Origin: Micromonospora alfalfae
Lineage (GTDB): Bacteria; Actinomycetota; Actinomycetes; Mycobacteriales; Micromonosporaceae
Assembly (NCBI RefSeq): GCF_022230925.1
Contig: NZ_JAKKFH010000004.1
Location: 1 to 64,000 of the forward strand
Direction of reading: 5' to 3'
Length of the DNA stretch: 64,000 nt
Numbering within the stretch: the stretch's first letter is position 1; each line of letters begins with the position of its first letter. The notes under the pieces are model-generated. The model worked only from the letters and a program-made list of their open reading frames with translations, did no database searches and had not been told where the DNA came from. Both the position numbers and the translations under genes were made by a program. Shown in pieces: positions 1 through 8,158 of the stretch.

Positions 1-240
1 GGCCGGGCGCACCGCGCCACGCCAGGCACGGCCTCGGCAGCCGGACCAACACCGGGCACGGCCTCGGCAGCCGGACCAACAGCGGACACGGTCTCGGTGG
101 CCGGGCCAACGCCGGACACGGTCTCGGCAGCCGGGCCAACGCCGGACACGGTCTCGGCAGCCGGGCCAACGCCGGACACGGTCTCGGCAGCCGGGCCAAC
201 GCCGGGCACGGTCTCGGCGGCCGGGCCCGCGCCGGGTTGG
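1..240. repeat. 30-bp tandem repeat array inside the nuoC tail
   Basis: Seven or more head-to-tail 30-bp units run from about 31 to 240, in register at 31, 61, 91, 121, 151, 181 and 211. The units at 121 and 151 are identical or nearly so, and the outer ones have diverged. Thirty is a multiple of three, so copy-number change keeps the minus-strand reading frame. Each unit encodes ten residues of the form ETVSGVGPAA. The array may continue beyond the left edge. Confidence 0.9.
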
Positions 241-1004
241 TCAGATGCGGCCGAGCCTGCGTCGGGCGCAGGCTGGTCGGCAGGGGTCGGGCCGTCGGTG
301 GCGCCGGCCGGTCGGGGAGTACGCGCCGGACGTGCCCCCGGGGCGGGCCGCGCCGGACGCTCACGGGCCGGCCTGGCCGGGGTGCCGCCACGCGGGCCCT
401 CCCCCACCCCACCGGCGCCGGCCGGGGTGGGCGTGGGCCCCCACTCGCCCGGAGCGGGAACGCCCGGCGGGCGGATCGGTCGACGTCCGCCGCCGGCCTC
501 GGACTCGCCCGGCTCCTTCGCGCCCGGCCAGGGCTTGGCCACCCGGGAAGCCAGCACGAACTCCTTACGCAGCGGGTGACCCTCGAACTCCGGTGGCAGC
601 AGCAGCGGCAGCAGTTCCCCGTGCCCGGCGAAGTCGATGCCGAACATCTCGTGCGTCTCCCGCTCGTGCCAGGCGGCACCGGGGTAGACGTCGACTACCG
701 AGGCGACAGTGGGCGCGCCGCGCGGCAACCGGGTACGCAGCAGCAGGCCGTGACGCAGTCGCGTCGACCAGAGGTGCGCCACCACGTCGAAGCCCTCGGC
801 CAGCTCGTCGACGGCGGAGAGCCAGTCGAAGAAGTCGCAGGCCAGCTCGGTGTCGTCGCGGGCGGCGGAAACCGCTGTCAGCCAACTCGCGGGTGGCACG
901 TCGACTGTGGCCCGAGCGAAACGTTGCCCGCCGGAGACCGACGGGGTCGCCTCGACCGGCGCGAGCAGCGCGACCAGTCGAGCGCCGACCTCTTCGGGAG
1001 TCAT
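1..1004 (-). CDS. nuoC: NADH-quinone oxidoreductase subunit C, partial (3' end beyond the window)
   Basis: Reads from ATG at 1004 off the left edge, open for 334 codons. Residues 1-155 are the 30-kDa NuoC domain of the peripheral arm of complex I, which helps dock NuoB and NuoD. The signature near residue 115 reads HERETHEMFGI, and GHPLRKEF follows. The family usually has D where this has H in the THEMFG part. From about residue 160 the protein becomes a Pro/Ala/Gly-rich low-complexity tail, and its last visible portion is at least seven 10-residue repeats (ETVSGVGPAA type) encoded by 30-bp DNA repeats. Bacterial NuoC normally ends soon after the signature, so the tail is unusual. The neighbour on the right is divergent. 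The matching nuoB lies 2.5 kb away. Confidence 0.85.
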   Translation of the reverse strand, partial: MTPEEVGARLVALLAPVEATPSVSGGQRFARATVDVPPASWLTAVSAARDDTELACDFFDWLSAVDELAEGFDVVAHLWSTRLRHGLLLRTRLPRGAPTVASVVDVYPGAAWHERETHEMFGIDFAGHGELLPLLLPPEFEGHPLRKEFVLASRVAKPWPGAKEPGESEAGGGRRPIRPPGVPAPGEWGPTPTPAGAGGVGEGPRGGTPARPARERPARPAPGARPARTPRPAGATDGPTPADQPAPDAGSAASDQPGAGPAAETVPGVGPAAETVSGVGPAAETVSGVGPAAETVSGVGPATETVSAVGPAAEAVPGVGPAAEAVPGVARCAR

Positions 1005-1109
1005 GCCGCTGATCCTAGTGCCGGCCGGGCCCGCACCTGGCCGCCACCGATGCCCAGCGATCTGCCGGCTTTGGGCGCGGCGCACGCCTCGGCGGGGAAA
1101 GATGAGGGC

Positions 1110-2156
1110 GTGCGCGCTGTGACGGTAAGACCAGGGGTCGCCAACTCGCTGAGCCTCGTCGAGGATCAGCCGGAGCCGGCTGCCGAGGAGGGCTCTGTCC
1201 TGGTCGAGGCGCTGGCGGTGGGGATCTGCGGCACCGACCACGAGATCATCGCCGGGGAGTACGGCGAGGCGCCGCCGGGTGCCGACCGCCTGGTCATCGG
1301 GCACGAGTCACTGGGCCGGGTGATCGAGGACTCCAGCGGCACCCTGCAACCCGGTGACCTGGTGGCGGGGATCGTCCGGTACCCCGACCCGGTGCCCTGC
1401 TCGAACTGCGCGGTCGGCGAGTGGGACATGTGCCGCAACGGTCGGTACACCGAGCACGGCATCAAGGGACTGGCCGGGTTCGCCAGGGACCGCTGGCGGG
1501 TCGAGCCGCGGTTCGCTGTCGCGCTCGACCCGACGCTGGCCCAGGTGGGCGTGCTGTTGGAGCCGACAAGTGTGGTGGCGAAGGCGTGGGACCACATCGA
1601 GCGGATCGGGCACCGGGCCGAGTGGCAGCCGCAGACCGTCCTGGTGACCGGGGCCGGGCCGATCGGTCTGCTGGCCGCGTTGCTCGGCACCCAGCGTGGG
1701 CTCACCGTCCACGTGCTGGACCGGAACACCGAGGGGCCGAAGCCGGAGCTGGTCGCCGGGCTCGGCGCCACCTACCACACGGTGCCGGTCAACGACCTGC
1801 CCTTCGAGCCGGACGTGGTGATCGAGTGCACCGGCGCTCCCACAGTGGTCCTCGACGTCATGTGCAAGGCGGCCCCCACCGGGATCGTCTGCCTGGCGGG
1901 GGTGTCCAGCGGTGGCCGGAGCATCGACTTCGACGCCGGGGCGCTGAATCGGGCGCTGGTGCTGGAGAACAACGTGGTGTTCGGCTCGGTGAACGCCAAC
2001 CGACGACACTGGAACATGGCCGCGCAGGCGCTCGCCCGCGCCGACCAGGTCTGGCTGGAGTCGCTGATCACCCGACGGGTGCCGGTGAACAGGTACGCCG
2101 ACGCGTACACCCCCGGACCGGACGACATCAAGGTGGTGCTGGAGTTCGCGTCCTGA
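1110..2156 (+). CDS. Zinc-dependent glucose dehydrogenase-like medium-chain alcohol dehydrogenase
   Basis: 348 residues of the medium-chain dehydrogenase superfamily, closest in layout to glucose 1-dehydrogenase (NAD(P)-dependent oxidation of glucose to gluconolactone). Visible features: GICGTDHE with catalytic-zinc Cys about residue 40, GHES about residue 65, a structural-zinc-like Cys cluster (CSNCAVGEWDMC) near residue 95, the HGIKG segment, and a Rossmann motif GAGPIGLL near residue 190. The C-terminal half fits the glucose-dehydrogenase C-terminal domain. The reading frame is open far upstream; I chose GTG 1110 because a purine-rich gggga lies about 11 nt before it and the domain begins at once (VRAVTVRPG); GTG 1119 is the alternative. 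It faces nuoC divergently and converges on the DUF2252 gene. Sugar specificity is inferred. Confidence 0.83.
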   Translation: MRAVTVRPGVANSLSLVEDQPEPAAEEGSVLVEALAVGICGTDHEIIAGEYGEAPPGADRLVIGHESLGRVIEDSSGTLQPGDLVAGIVRYPDPVPCSNCAVGEWDMCRNGRYTEHGIKGLAGFARDRWRVEPRFAVALDPTLAQVGVLLEPTSVVAKAWDHIERIGHRAEWQPQTVLVTGAGPIGLLAALLGTQRGLTVHVLDRNTEGPKPELVAGLGATYHTVPVNDLPFEPDVVIECTGAPTVVLDVMCKAAPTGIVCLAGVSSGGRSIDFDAGALNRALVLENNVVFGSVNANRRHWNMAAQALARADQVWLESLITRRVPVNRYADAYTPGPDDIKVVLEFAS

Positions 2157-2172
2157 GCGACGCCGCGCCCGA

Positions 2173-3489
2173 TCAGATGCCCGGCAGTCGACCGTTGCGG
2201 AACAGGTCGACGAAGAGCTGATGGTCCTGGCGGGCGCGCACCCCGTACGCGTGCGCGAAATCCACAAGGTGGTCGACGAATCCCGACTCGTCGGCGTCCA
2301 CCGCCGCGACGATCGCCTCCTCGGTGGAGTAGTCCACCAGGTCGTGGCTTGACTCATCGTCGGCGACCGAGTGCATCCGGGCGACGGCCCGGCCAAGGTC
2401 GACGAGAACCCCGGTCAGCTCCTCCGGCTCGTTCACGTCCGACCAGTCCAGATCGGCGGCGTACGGGGAGACCTCGGCGACCAGCTGACCGGCCCCGTTC
2501 AGCTCGGTGAAGCCCAGCCACGGGTCGGCGTGCGCCTGCAACGCCCGCTGCGACTCGGCGGTCCGGTGCCCCTGGTGTTGGAAGTAGCCGCGGACCGTCT
2601 CGTCGGTGACGTACCGCGCCACCGCCGGCACCTGCGCCTGCTTCATGTAGATGACGACGTCGTTCTCCAACGCCTGGGTGTGCCCCTCCAGCAGCAGGTT
2701 GTACGACGGCAGCCCGGCCGAGCCGATGCCGACCCCCTTGCGCAGCACCACGTCCTTGATCCGGGCCGCCACCGGGCGCAGCTGCGTCGACGCGGTTGGC
2801 AGGGTGCCCAGGTAGTCCTGGAAGGCGGCGCTGACCAGGTCCCGGGTGGCGTCGTCGATTTCGAAGACCCCGTCGCCGATGGAGAAACGTCGCTCGTAGT
2901 TGTCAATTGTGGTCTGCGCGGCGAGCAGGTCCACGCGGGTGTTGAGCCGGGCCCGTTGGAGCACCCGGCGCAGCACCCCGTCGGCGTTGTCCAGGGTGAT
3001 CGAGCCGATCGCGTCGTCACCACCGGCGGCGATGGCCCGCAGCTCGGTCAGGTACGACCGGGCGAACCCGGCCACCAGCTCCCCGATCGCCGTGTCGGAG
3101 AGCGCCTTGCCGTAACCGAGCAGCGCCACGCTGGCCGCGAGCCGGCGCAGGTCCCAGGTGAACGGCCCGACGTACGCCTCGTCGAAGTCGTTGACGTTGA
3201 ACACGAGCTGCCCGGAGGCGTTCATGTAGGTGCCGAAGTTCTCCGCGTGCAGGTCGCCGTGGATCCACACCCGGCTGGTCTGCTCGTCGGAGAACCGGTC
3301 GTCGGCGAAGTCGCCGAGCTGGTCGGCGTAGAACAGCGCGGCGCTGCCCCGGTAGAAGGCGAACGGCGACGCCGCCATCTTGCGGAACTTGCGGCGGAAG
3401 GCGGCCGGGTCGATCGCCATCGACGCGCCGAACTCGTCGGTGAGCACATCGACGATGTGGGTGGACCGTTGGTCCGCTGAGCTGCTCAT
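2173..3489 (-). CDS. DUF2252 family protein, kinase-like fold
   Basis: 438 residues, full length for DUF2252. Characteristic blocks are SPFAFYRG near residue 43, HGDLHAENFGT about 80 and NDFDEAYVGPFTWDLRR about 100. These resemble the catalytic loop and metal-binding segment of aminoglycoside-phosphotransferase-type kinases, so a small-molecule phosphotransferase role is plausible but unproven. Start is ATG 3489; the frame extends ten more codons to 3519 without a better ribosome site. It lies between nuoB and nuoC but does not belong to complex I. It ends 16 bp from the convergent dehydrogenase. Confidence 0.8.
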   Translation of the reverse strand: MSSSADQRSTHIVDVLTDEFGASMAIDPAAFRRKFRKMAASPFAFYRGSAALFYADQLGDFADDRFSDEQTSRVWIHGDLHAENFGTYMNASGQLVFNVNDFDEAYVGPFTWDLRRLAASVALLGYGKALSDTAIGELVAGFARSYLTELRAIAAGGDDAIGSITLDNADGVLRRVLQRARLNTRVDLLAAQTTIDNYERRFSIGDGVFEIDDATRDLVSAAFQDYLGTLPTASTQLRPVAARIKDVVLRKGVGIGSAGLPSYNLLLEGHTQALENDVVIYMKQAQVPAVARYVTDETVRGYFQHQGHRTAESQRALQAHADPWLGFTELNGAGQLVAEVSPYAADLDWSDVNEPEELTGVLVDLGRAVARMHSVADDESSHDLVDYSTEEAIVAAVDADESGFVDHLVDFAHAYGVRARQDHQLFVDLFRNGRLPGI

Positions 3490-3539
3490 AGTGCGCAGGC
3501 TAGTGCGGCGGGTCCACAACAGGGTGGTGACTCACGCTG

Positions 3540-4121
3540 TCAGGTCGCGGTGGGTGGGCGTACCGGCGGAGCGGTGAGCGAGTCGACCGAGCGCGGGGCG
3601 GCGGCCTCGCGGGGCGGAGCGTCCAACGGCGCGGCCAACACGTCCCGTTGCGGCACACCCCCGATGCCGGACTGCTCGGCGGCGATCTTCTCCTGCAGGC
3701 GCAGGATGCCGTGCAGCAGCGCCTCCGGCCGGGGCGGGCAGCCGGGCACGTACACGTCGACCGGGATGAGCTGGTCGACGCCCTTGGTCACCGAGTACGA
3801 ATCCCAGTAGGGGCCGCCACAGTTGGAGCAGGCGCCGAACGAGATGACGTACTTCGGCTCGGGCATCTGATCGTAGAGCCGCTTGATCGCCGGGGCCATC
3901 TTGTCGGTCACGGTGCCGGAGACCACCATCAGGTCGGCCTGGCGGGGGCCGTGGGCGAACGGGATCACGCCGAGTCGGATGAAGTCGTGCCGTCCCATGC
4001 TGGTGGCGATGAACTCGATGGCACAGCAGGCCAGACCGAAGTTGAAAACCCAGAGCGAGTAGCGACGGCCCCAGTTCAGCACAAACCGGATCGGCTCCCC
4101 GAGCACTGCCGGTAGCTGCAC
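3540..4121 (-). CDS. nuoB: NADH-quinone oxidoreductase subunit B
   Basis: 193 residues. NuoB carries the last [4Fe-4S] cluster (N2) that passes electrons to quinone. The cluster ligands are visible: the adjacent CC pair in [10 protein letters not shown] near residue 32, FGACSNCGG near residue 97, and VPGCPPRPE near residue 127. The C-terminal 35 residues are a Pro/Ala-rich extension. It is transcribed towards nuoC, but two unrelated genes intervene and no nuoA or nuoD is next to it, so this looks like a paralogous or rearranged nuo locus rather than the main operon. Start ATG 4121. Confidence 0.92.
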   Translation of the reverse strand: MQLPAVLGEPIRFVLNWGRRYSLWVFNFGLACCAIEFIATSMGRHDFIRLGVIPFAHGPRQADLMVVSGTVTDKMAPAIKRLYDQMPEPKYVISFGACSNCGGPYWDSYSVTKGVDQLIPVDVYVPGCPPRPEALLHGILRLQEKIAAEQSGIGGVPQRDVLAAPLDAPPREAAAPRSVDSLTAPPVRPPTAT

Positions 4122-4322
4122 GACCGCCCCCTCTCCTCACCGACAGTGAATCACAGACGACGTCCGTGCGGTCCGGCGGTGATCGGCGCGAGGGGTCCAC
4201 CAACTGTCCCGGAGCCGACAAGGATCGGCAGCGACTGACGCGCAACCTACTGGCGCGCTCGCTTGTGTGACCGGTGCTGGCGAACACACCGCCCGCAGCC
4301 GCCACGGGGAGGACGAGTGCTT

Positions 4323-4877
4323 GTGACACGAGATGTGCGGGAGGGCGGACGCCCGCCGGACCTGCCGGGAGGCGCAACCTCCACACCAGCGGAGCTGGTC
4401 TTCGACGACTTCTACCACGCCCACTTCCGGGGGCTGGTGGTGCAGTTGACCGCGTACACGGGTGACCGTGGGCAGGCGCAGGAACTGGTTCAGGAGGCTT
4501 TCTGTCGGGCGTACGCCCGCTGGGACCAGCTCGTCGGTTACCAGGACCCGCTGGCCTGGGTCCGTCGGGTCGCCTGGAACCTCGGCCACAACCGCTGGCG
4601 GCGGCTGCGGACCGCGCAACTGTGGCTGCTGCGGCAACGGGAGACACACGTGGCCGAGCCGAACCCTGACCGGGTCGCTGTCGACGCCGCCCTGGCGAAA
4701 CTGCCGCCGAAGCAGCGGCGGGCCGTCGTGCTGCATTACCTCGCCGACCTGACGGTCGCCGAGATCGCCGCCCAGGAACAGGTAGCCGAGGGGACTGTCA
4801 AGTCCTGGCTGCACCGGGGCCGGGCCGCTCTCGCCACACTTCTGCGCGACACAAACGAGGAGGTGCGAGATGTCTGA
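4323..4877 (+). CDS. SigE-family RNA polymerase sigma factor, copy 1
   Basis: About 184 residues, a group 4 (ECF) sigma factor of the actinobacterial SigE family. Region 2 begins at FDDFYHAHFR; region 4 shows LPPKQRRAVVLHYLADLT followed by the helix-turn-helix GTVKSWLHRGRAAL. I placed the start at GTG 4323, about nine bases after the GGGGAGGA at 4307-4313; GTG 4317 is too close to it. Its stop overlaps the ATG of the next gene by 8 nt, so the two are probably translationally coupled. It is a paralog of the sigma gene at 6340. The membrane partner encoded next is the likely regulator (inference from overlap and topology). Confidence 0.88.
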   Translation: MTRDVREGGRPPDLPGGATSTPAELVFDDFYHAHFRGLVVQLTAYTGDRGQAQELVQEAFCRAYARWDQLVGYQDPLAWVRRVAWNLGHNRWRRLRTAQLWLLRQRETHVAEPNPDRVAVDAALAKLPPKQRRAVVLHYLADLTVAEIAAQEQVAEGTVKSWLHRGRAALATLLRDTNEEVRDV

Positions 4878-6069
4878 GCAGGAGGTTCTCGACCTCGCCG
4901 AAGAGTTCGCCCGATACCGCCGCAGCGCGCTGCCGGAGGTCGAGGCACCGGGGCCGGCCGCCGTTCGGCGGACGGTACGAGGCCGCAGCCGACGACGGCT
5001 GGCTGCCACTGCCACGACGGCGCTCGCCCTGTTCGGCGGATCGGCCGTCGGGTACGCGGCGATGAGCGGCAATGAGCACCGGCCCGGCCCGGTCGAGCCG
5101 ACGCCGAGCGTGTCGGTGTCGCCGACGCCACCGCCGAGTTCAACCCCCAGCCCCGCCGGGACCAGTGCCAGCCCGACCACGACAGTGCCGGACGGCCGGT
5201 TCAGCCGGGCACAGTTGCTGGGGGTGCCTGTGACAGTGCCGGCGTGGCGGGCCGGTCGAGGCTGCCCGACGTCGCAGACCCGGCTTACCGCCGATGCCCG
5301 GGAAGGCGCGAACTGGCTCCTGGCGCTCGACCACGGCGACATCGACGGGGACGGCGCGGTGGAGACGGTGGCTCTCGTGCAGTGCGTACTGGGCACCCGC
5401 GGGCCGATGCAGGTGGTCGCCTTCGACAGGGACAAGGAAGGAAAGGTGACGACTGTCGGCCGGGTGGTAGCGACCACAATCGACAAGCCGCAGTGGCTGT
5501 TCGCGCTGGATGTGGTGGGCGACGGCACGGTCCGCGTTCAGGTCGGTGACATCGCTCCCGGGGGCGGTTGGCCAGCCGAGTGGTCACAGCGGCAGTGGCG
5601 GGGCTACCGCTGGAAGGGCGACGCCTTCGCCCAGGTCTCCGGGCCGACGAGCTTCGGCACCAACAAGCACGATGTCAACCTGGTCGTCACCTCGACTGAT
5701 CTGACGCTGACCGACGCATCGGACGGCTCCCGGACCGGCACTGTGACAGTACGCATCCGCAACGGAGCCACGGGTCCGGCCGCCTATGTGGCGTTGCGGC
5801 TCGGCCTGCCGGCGGCGATCCGCCCGGACGGCGACGGATGGGCGGCCTGCCGCAACGACCCGGAATCGACCGGTGAGCCGGTCACCTGTGATCTGAATCG
5901 GCTCGAAGGGGGCAAGGAACGCCGGCTCACGCTGGGCTTCCGGGTGGCGGCGGGTGCCACCGTCGGAACCGGGAAGGCCGAGGTGGACGTCCGGCCGATG
6001 GACGCCAGCTTCGACTTCGTCGAGGAGGTCTACGACCCCGACAACACCGTCGTGATCACGTACCGCTGA
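4870..6069 (+). CDS. Membrane-anchored FG-GAP-like protein, putative sigma-factor partner, copy 1
   Basis: 399 residues in three parts: a cytoplasmic Arg-rich stretch (1-44), one membrane helix (about 45-65), then a Pro/Ser/Thr linker (70-108) leading to an external domain of about 290 residues. The external domain holds a calcium-loop-like DIDGDGAVETVAL segment near residue 160, typical of FG-GAP/VCBS repeats, and paired Cys residues. There is no HxxxCxxC zinc anti-sigma motif in the short cytoplasmic part. Overlap with the sigma gene (4870-4877) and single-pass topology suggest an anti-sigma or sensor role; this is inference. A paralog lies at 6899. Confidence 0.7.
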   Translation: MSEQEVLDLAEEFARYRRSALPEVEAPGPAAVRRTVRGRSRRRLAATATTALALFGGSAVGYAAMSGNEHRPGPVEPTPSVSVSPTPPPSSTPSPAGTSASPTTTVPDGRFSRAQLLGVPVTVPAWRAGRGCPTSQTRLTADAREGANWLLALDHGDIDGDGAVETVALVQCVLGTRGPMQVVAFDRDKEGKVTTVGRVVATTIDKPQWLFALDVVGDGTVRVQVGDIAPGGGWPAEWSQRQWRGYRWKGDAFAQVSGPTSFGTNKHDVNLVVTSTDLTLTDASDGSRTGTVTVRIRNGATGPAAYVALRLGLPAAIRPDGDGWAACRNDPESTGEPVTCDLNRLEGGKERRLTLGFRVAAGATVGTGKAEVDVRPMDASFDFVEEVYDPDNTVVITYR

Positions 6070-6071
6070 CC

Positions 6072-6159
6072 GGCGTCGGTGGCGCGGCGTCGAGCAGCGT
6101 GTCCACCGGCGTCATCCGCCCCGGCGGTGGTCCGCGTCCGACCCCGCCTCGCCACTCAG
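6072..6159 (-). pseudogene. Relic of the 3' end of the PLP decarboxylase gene
   Basis: These 88 bases align with 8223-8311, the 3' part of the decarboxylase gene, with about a dozen substitutions and one single-base indel by eye, ending in the same gcctcgcc(a/g)ctcag. The rest of that gene is absent here. The fragment follows copy 1 of the partner gene just as the intact decarboxylase follows copy 2, so it is the boundary scar of a tandem duplication. The indel destroys the frame. Confidence 0.85.
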
Positions 6160-6339
6160 TCCCCCATACGACAGTCGAACCACAGCGTCGGGCTGCAACC
6201 CCGAGACCCGTTCGGAGCTTCTAAGGGGGTACGGCACGCCGAGCAGGAGCGCCGACGTCGGGGAGCACGGGAACGACCCCGATGAGCGAGTGGTACGACC
6301 GCCTCGGGTACGGGCCCGACGGCGAACGGGGGAGGGGCA

Positions 6340-6906
6340 GTGACAGTGATGACGGGAGCCCGTGCCAACGAGCCACCGGGGGCGATTGCCGCGAGGGGCG
6401 GGGAGCGCACCACGACTGTGAGCTTCGACGACTTCTACCACGCGCACTTTCGCAACGTGACCAGCCAACTGGGCGCCTACGTGGGCGACCTCTCACAGGC
6501 CCAGGACCTCGCGCAGGAGGCGTTCTGCCGGGCCCTGGCCCGGTGGGACCGGCTGGCCCGGTACGACGATCCGGTCGCCTGGGTCCGGCAGGTCGCCTGG
6601 AGCCTCGCCCGGAGCCGGTGGCGGCGGCTCCGGACCGCGCGCGACCACCTGCTCCGGCAGCGGCGGGCCGAGGCCACGATGGCCGGGCCGACGCCCGATC
6701 GGGTGGCGATCGACGCCGCGCTGGCCCAACTGCCCGCCCACCACCGGCGGGCAGTCATCCTGCACTACCTCGCCGATCTGCCGGTCACTGAGATAGCGAG
6801 TCAGGAGGGGGTGGCCGAGGGCACCGTCAAGTCGTGGCTGCACCGCGGCCGGGCAGCGTTGGCGGGGCTGCTCGACGAGGGCACCGAGGGGATGGGCAAT
6901 GTCTGA
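6340..6906 (+). CDS. SigE-family RNA polymerase sigma factor, copy 2
   Basis: About 188 residues, paralogous to the sigma gene at 4323 over its whole length. Region 2 reads FDDFYHAHFR; region 4 reads VILHYLADLPVTEIA and GTVKSWLHRGRAALAG. Start choice is open between GTG 6340, GTG 6346 and ATG 6349; the GGAGGGG at 6331-6337 fits 6346 best by spacing, while the longest form begins at 6340. It overlaps the downstream partner by the same 8 nt as in copy 1. The promoter region (6160-6339) shows no clear similarity to that of copy 1 beyond the ribosome site, so the copies may respond to different signals. Confidence 0.88.
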   Translation: MTVMTGARANEPPGAIAARGGERTTTVSFDDFYHAHFRNVTSQLGAYVGDLSQAQDLAQEAFCRALARWDRLARYDDPVAWVRQVAWSLARSRWRRLRTARDHLLRQRRAEATMAGPTPDRVAIDAALAQLPAHHRRAVILHYLADLPVTEIASQEGVAEGTVKSWLHRGRAALAGLLDEGTEGMGNV

Positions 6907-8104
6907 CGTCGACCCGCGGCTACGGGAACGGTTCGCTGCGTACCGCGCCGAGACGATCTCCCAGATCGCAGGTCCGGGACCTGACCAGGCACGGCGTACC
7001 CTTCGTCGGCGTCGGCAGGCGAAGGCTGTGACGGTGGCCGTGACGGCGATCGTCCTGGCGGTCGCACCGATCGTCGCCAACGCCGCCCTGCGAAATGACG
7101 GATCGGTTCCGACGCCGGCACAGACCGGCGAGCCGACCACACCGCCGCCGAGTGCTCCCGCACCGACGCCGTCGACCCCGTTGACGCCCAGCACCACCAC
7201 GACCACGAGTCCGGCCGCGCCGGACGGCCGGATCAGCCGCGCCCAGCTGCTGGCCGCCCGCGTCGACCTGCCGGCCTGGCCCTCGTACGCGCGGAACTGC
7301 GCCACCTCGGACGTTCGGCTGCGGCCGCCGACGCACACCATGGGTGTGCCGGCACTGGAGGACCTGGACCTGAACTACACCGACCTGGACAGCGATGGCG
7401 CGACCGAGACGGTCGCCCTGCTCAGCTGTCCGATCGGCGAGGCCTCGGCGAAACAGCTCGTGGCGTTCGACCGCGACGGGCACGGCCGGATCGTGACCAT
7501 GGCCCGGGTCATCGGCACGGCCGAAGGGCTCGACGACATCACCGACGCCGCCGTCACAGAGGACGGGAAGGTGCGGGCTCAGGTGGCCGACCTCCAGCCC
7601 TGCTGCTCGATGCCGAGCTACTGGGCGCAGAACCAGTGGCGGACGTACCGCTGGCACGACGGCCGGTTCACCCAGAGCGACGGGCCGAGGTCCTTCGGCA
7701 CTGACCCGCGGCTGACCGACCTGGTGCTGACCGGTGGCGACCTCGTACTCGGGCCGGCCGGCACCGACGGGAAGCGTCCGGGCATCCTGAGCCTGAGCCT
7801 GAGCAACACGGGGCCGGTGGACGTGGCGCACGTCGGCTTCGCCGGAATTGACCAGATCGGGGCGATGAGCAAGGCCGACTCGTCGATCTGCGTGCCGTGG
7901 CGGGGAGGCGACGAGTCGGGGGCCACCTGCCGCACAGCCGGCCTGCGGGCCGGGGAGCGCCGGGCGTACACGTTCCACCTGCTCGTCGATCCGACAGCGC
8001 TGAACCGACCCAGCGTTCGGGTGGTGCACTTCGACGACCAGGACCGGCGCTGGCAGGACCTGACCCGCACCAACAACTTCGTGGAGGTGCGGGTGGCTCC
8101 GTGA
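6899..8104 (+). CDS. Membrane-anchored FG-GAP-like protein, putative sigma-factor partner, copy 2
   Basis: 401 residues, same plan as copy 1: Arg-rich cytoplasmic segment, a membrane helix at about 40-60, a Pro/Thr linker, a segment beginning DGRISRAQLL, and an external domain with DLDSDGATETVAL near residue 160. The copies share order, length and most Trp/Cys positions but have diverged clearly, so the duplication is not recent. Translation probably couples to the sigma gene through the 8-nt overlap. A strong bidirectional terminator follows directly. Confidence 0.7.
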   Translation: MSDVDPRLRERFAAYRAETISQIAGPGPDQARRTLRRRRQAKAVTVAVTAIVLAVAPIVANAALRNDGSVPTPAQTGEPTTPPPSAPAPTPSTPLTPSTTTTTSPAAPDGRISRAQLLAARVDLPAWPSYARNCATSDVRLRPPTHTMGVPALEDLDLNYTDLDSDGATETVALLSCPIGEASAKQLVAFDRDGHGRIVTMARVIGTAEGLDDITDAAVTEDGKVRAQVADLQPCCSMPSYWAQNQWRTYRWHDGRFTQSDGPRSFGTDPRLTDLVLTGGDLVLGPAGTDGKRPGILSLSLSNTGPVDVAHVGFAGIDQIGAMSKADSSICVPWRGGDESGATCRTAGLRAGERRAYTFHLLVDPTALNRPSVRVVHFDDQDRRWQDLTRTNNFVEVRVAP

Positions 8105-8110
8105 TCCGGC

Positions 8111-8150
8111 CAACGGGCCCGGCGGCCGGTACCGACCGCCGGGCCCGTTG
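8111..8150. terminator. Bidirectional terminator hairpin
   Basis: Perfect 15-bp inverted arms (8111-8125 and 8136-8150) with a 10-nt loop, lying between the convergent ends of the partner gene (8104) and the decarboxylase (8159). There is no U-run, as is common in high-GC actinomycetes. The equivalent hairpin is missing after copy 1 of the duplicated unit. Confidence 0.8.
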
Positions 8151-8158
8151 CCGCGCTG

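Noticed and set aside
1..240. CRISPR-like array
   Set aside because: Units are contiguous 30-bp tandem repeats without unique spacers and lie in frame inside nuoC.
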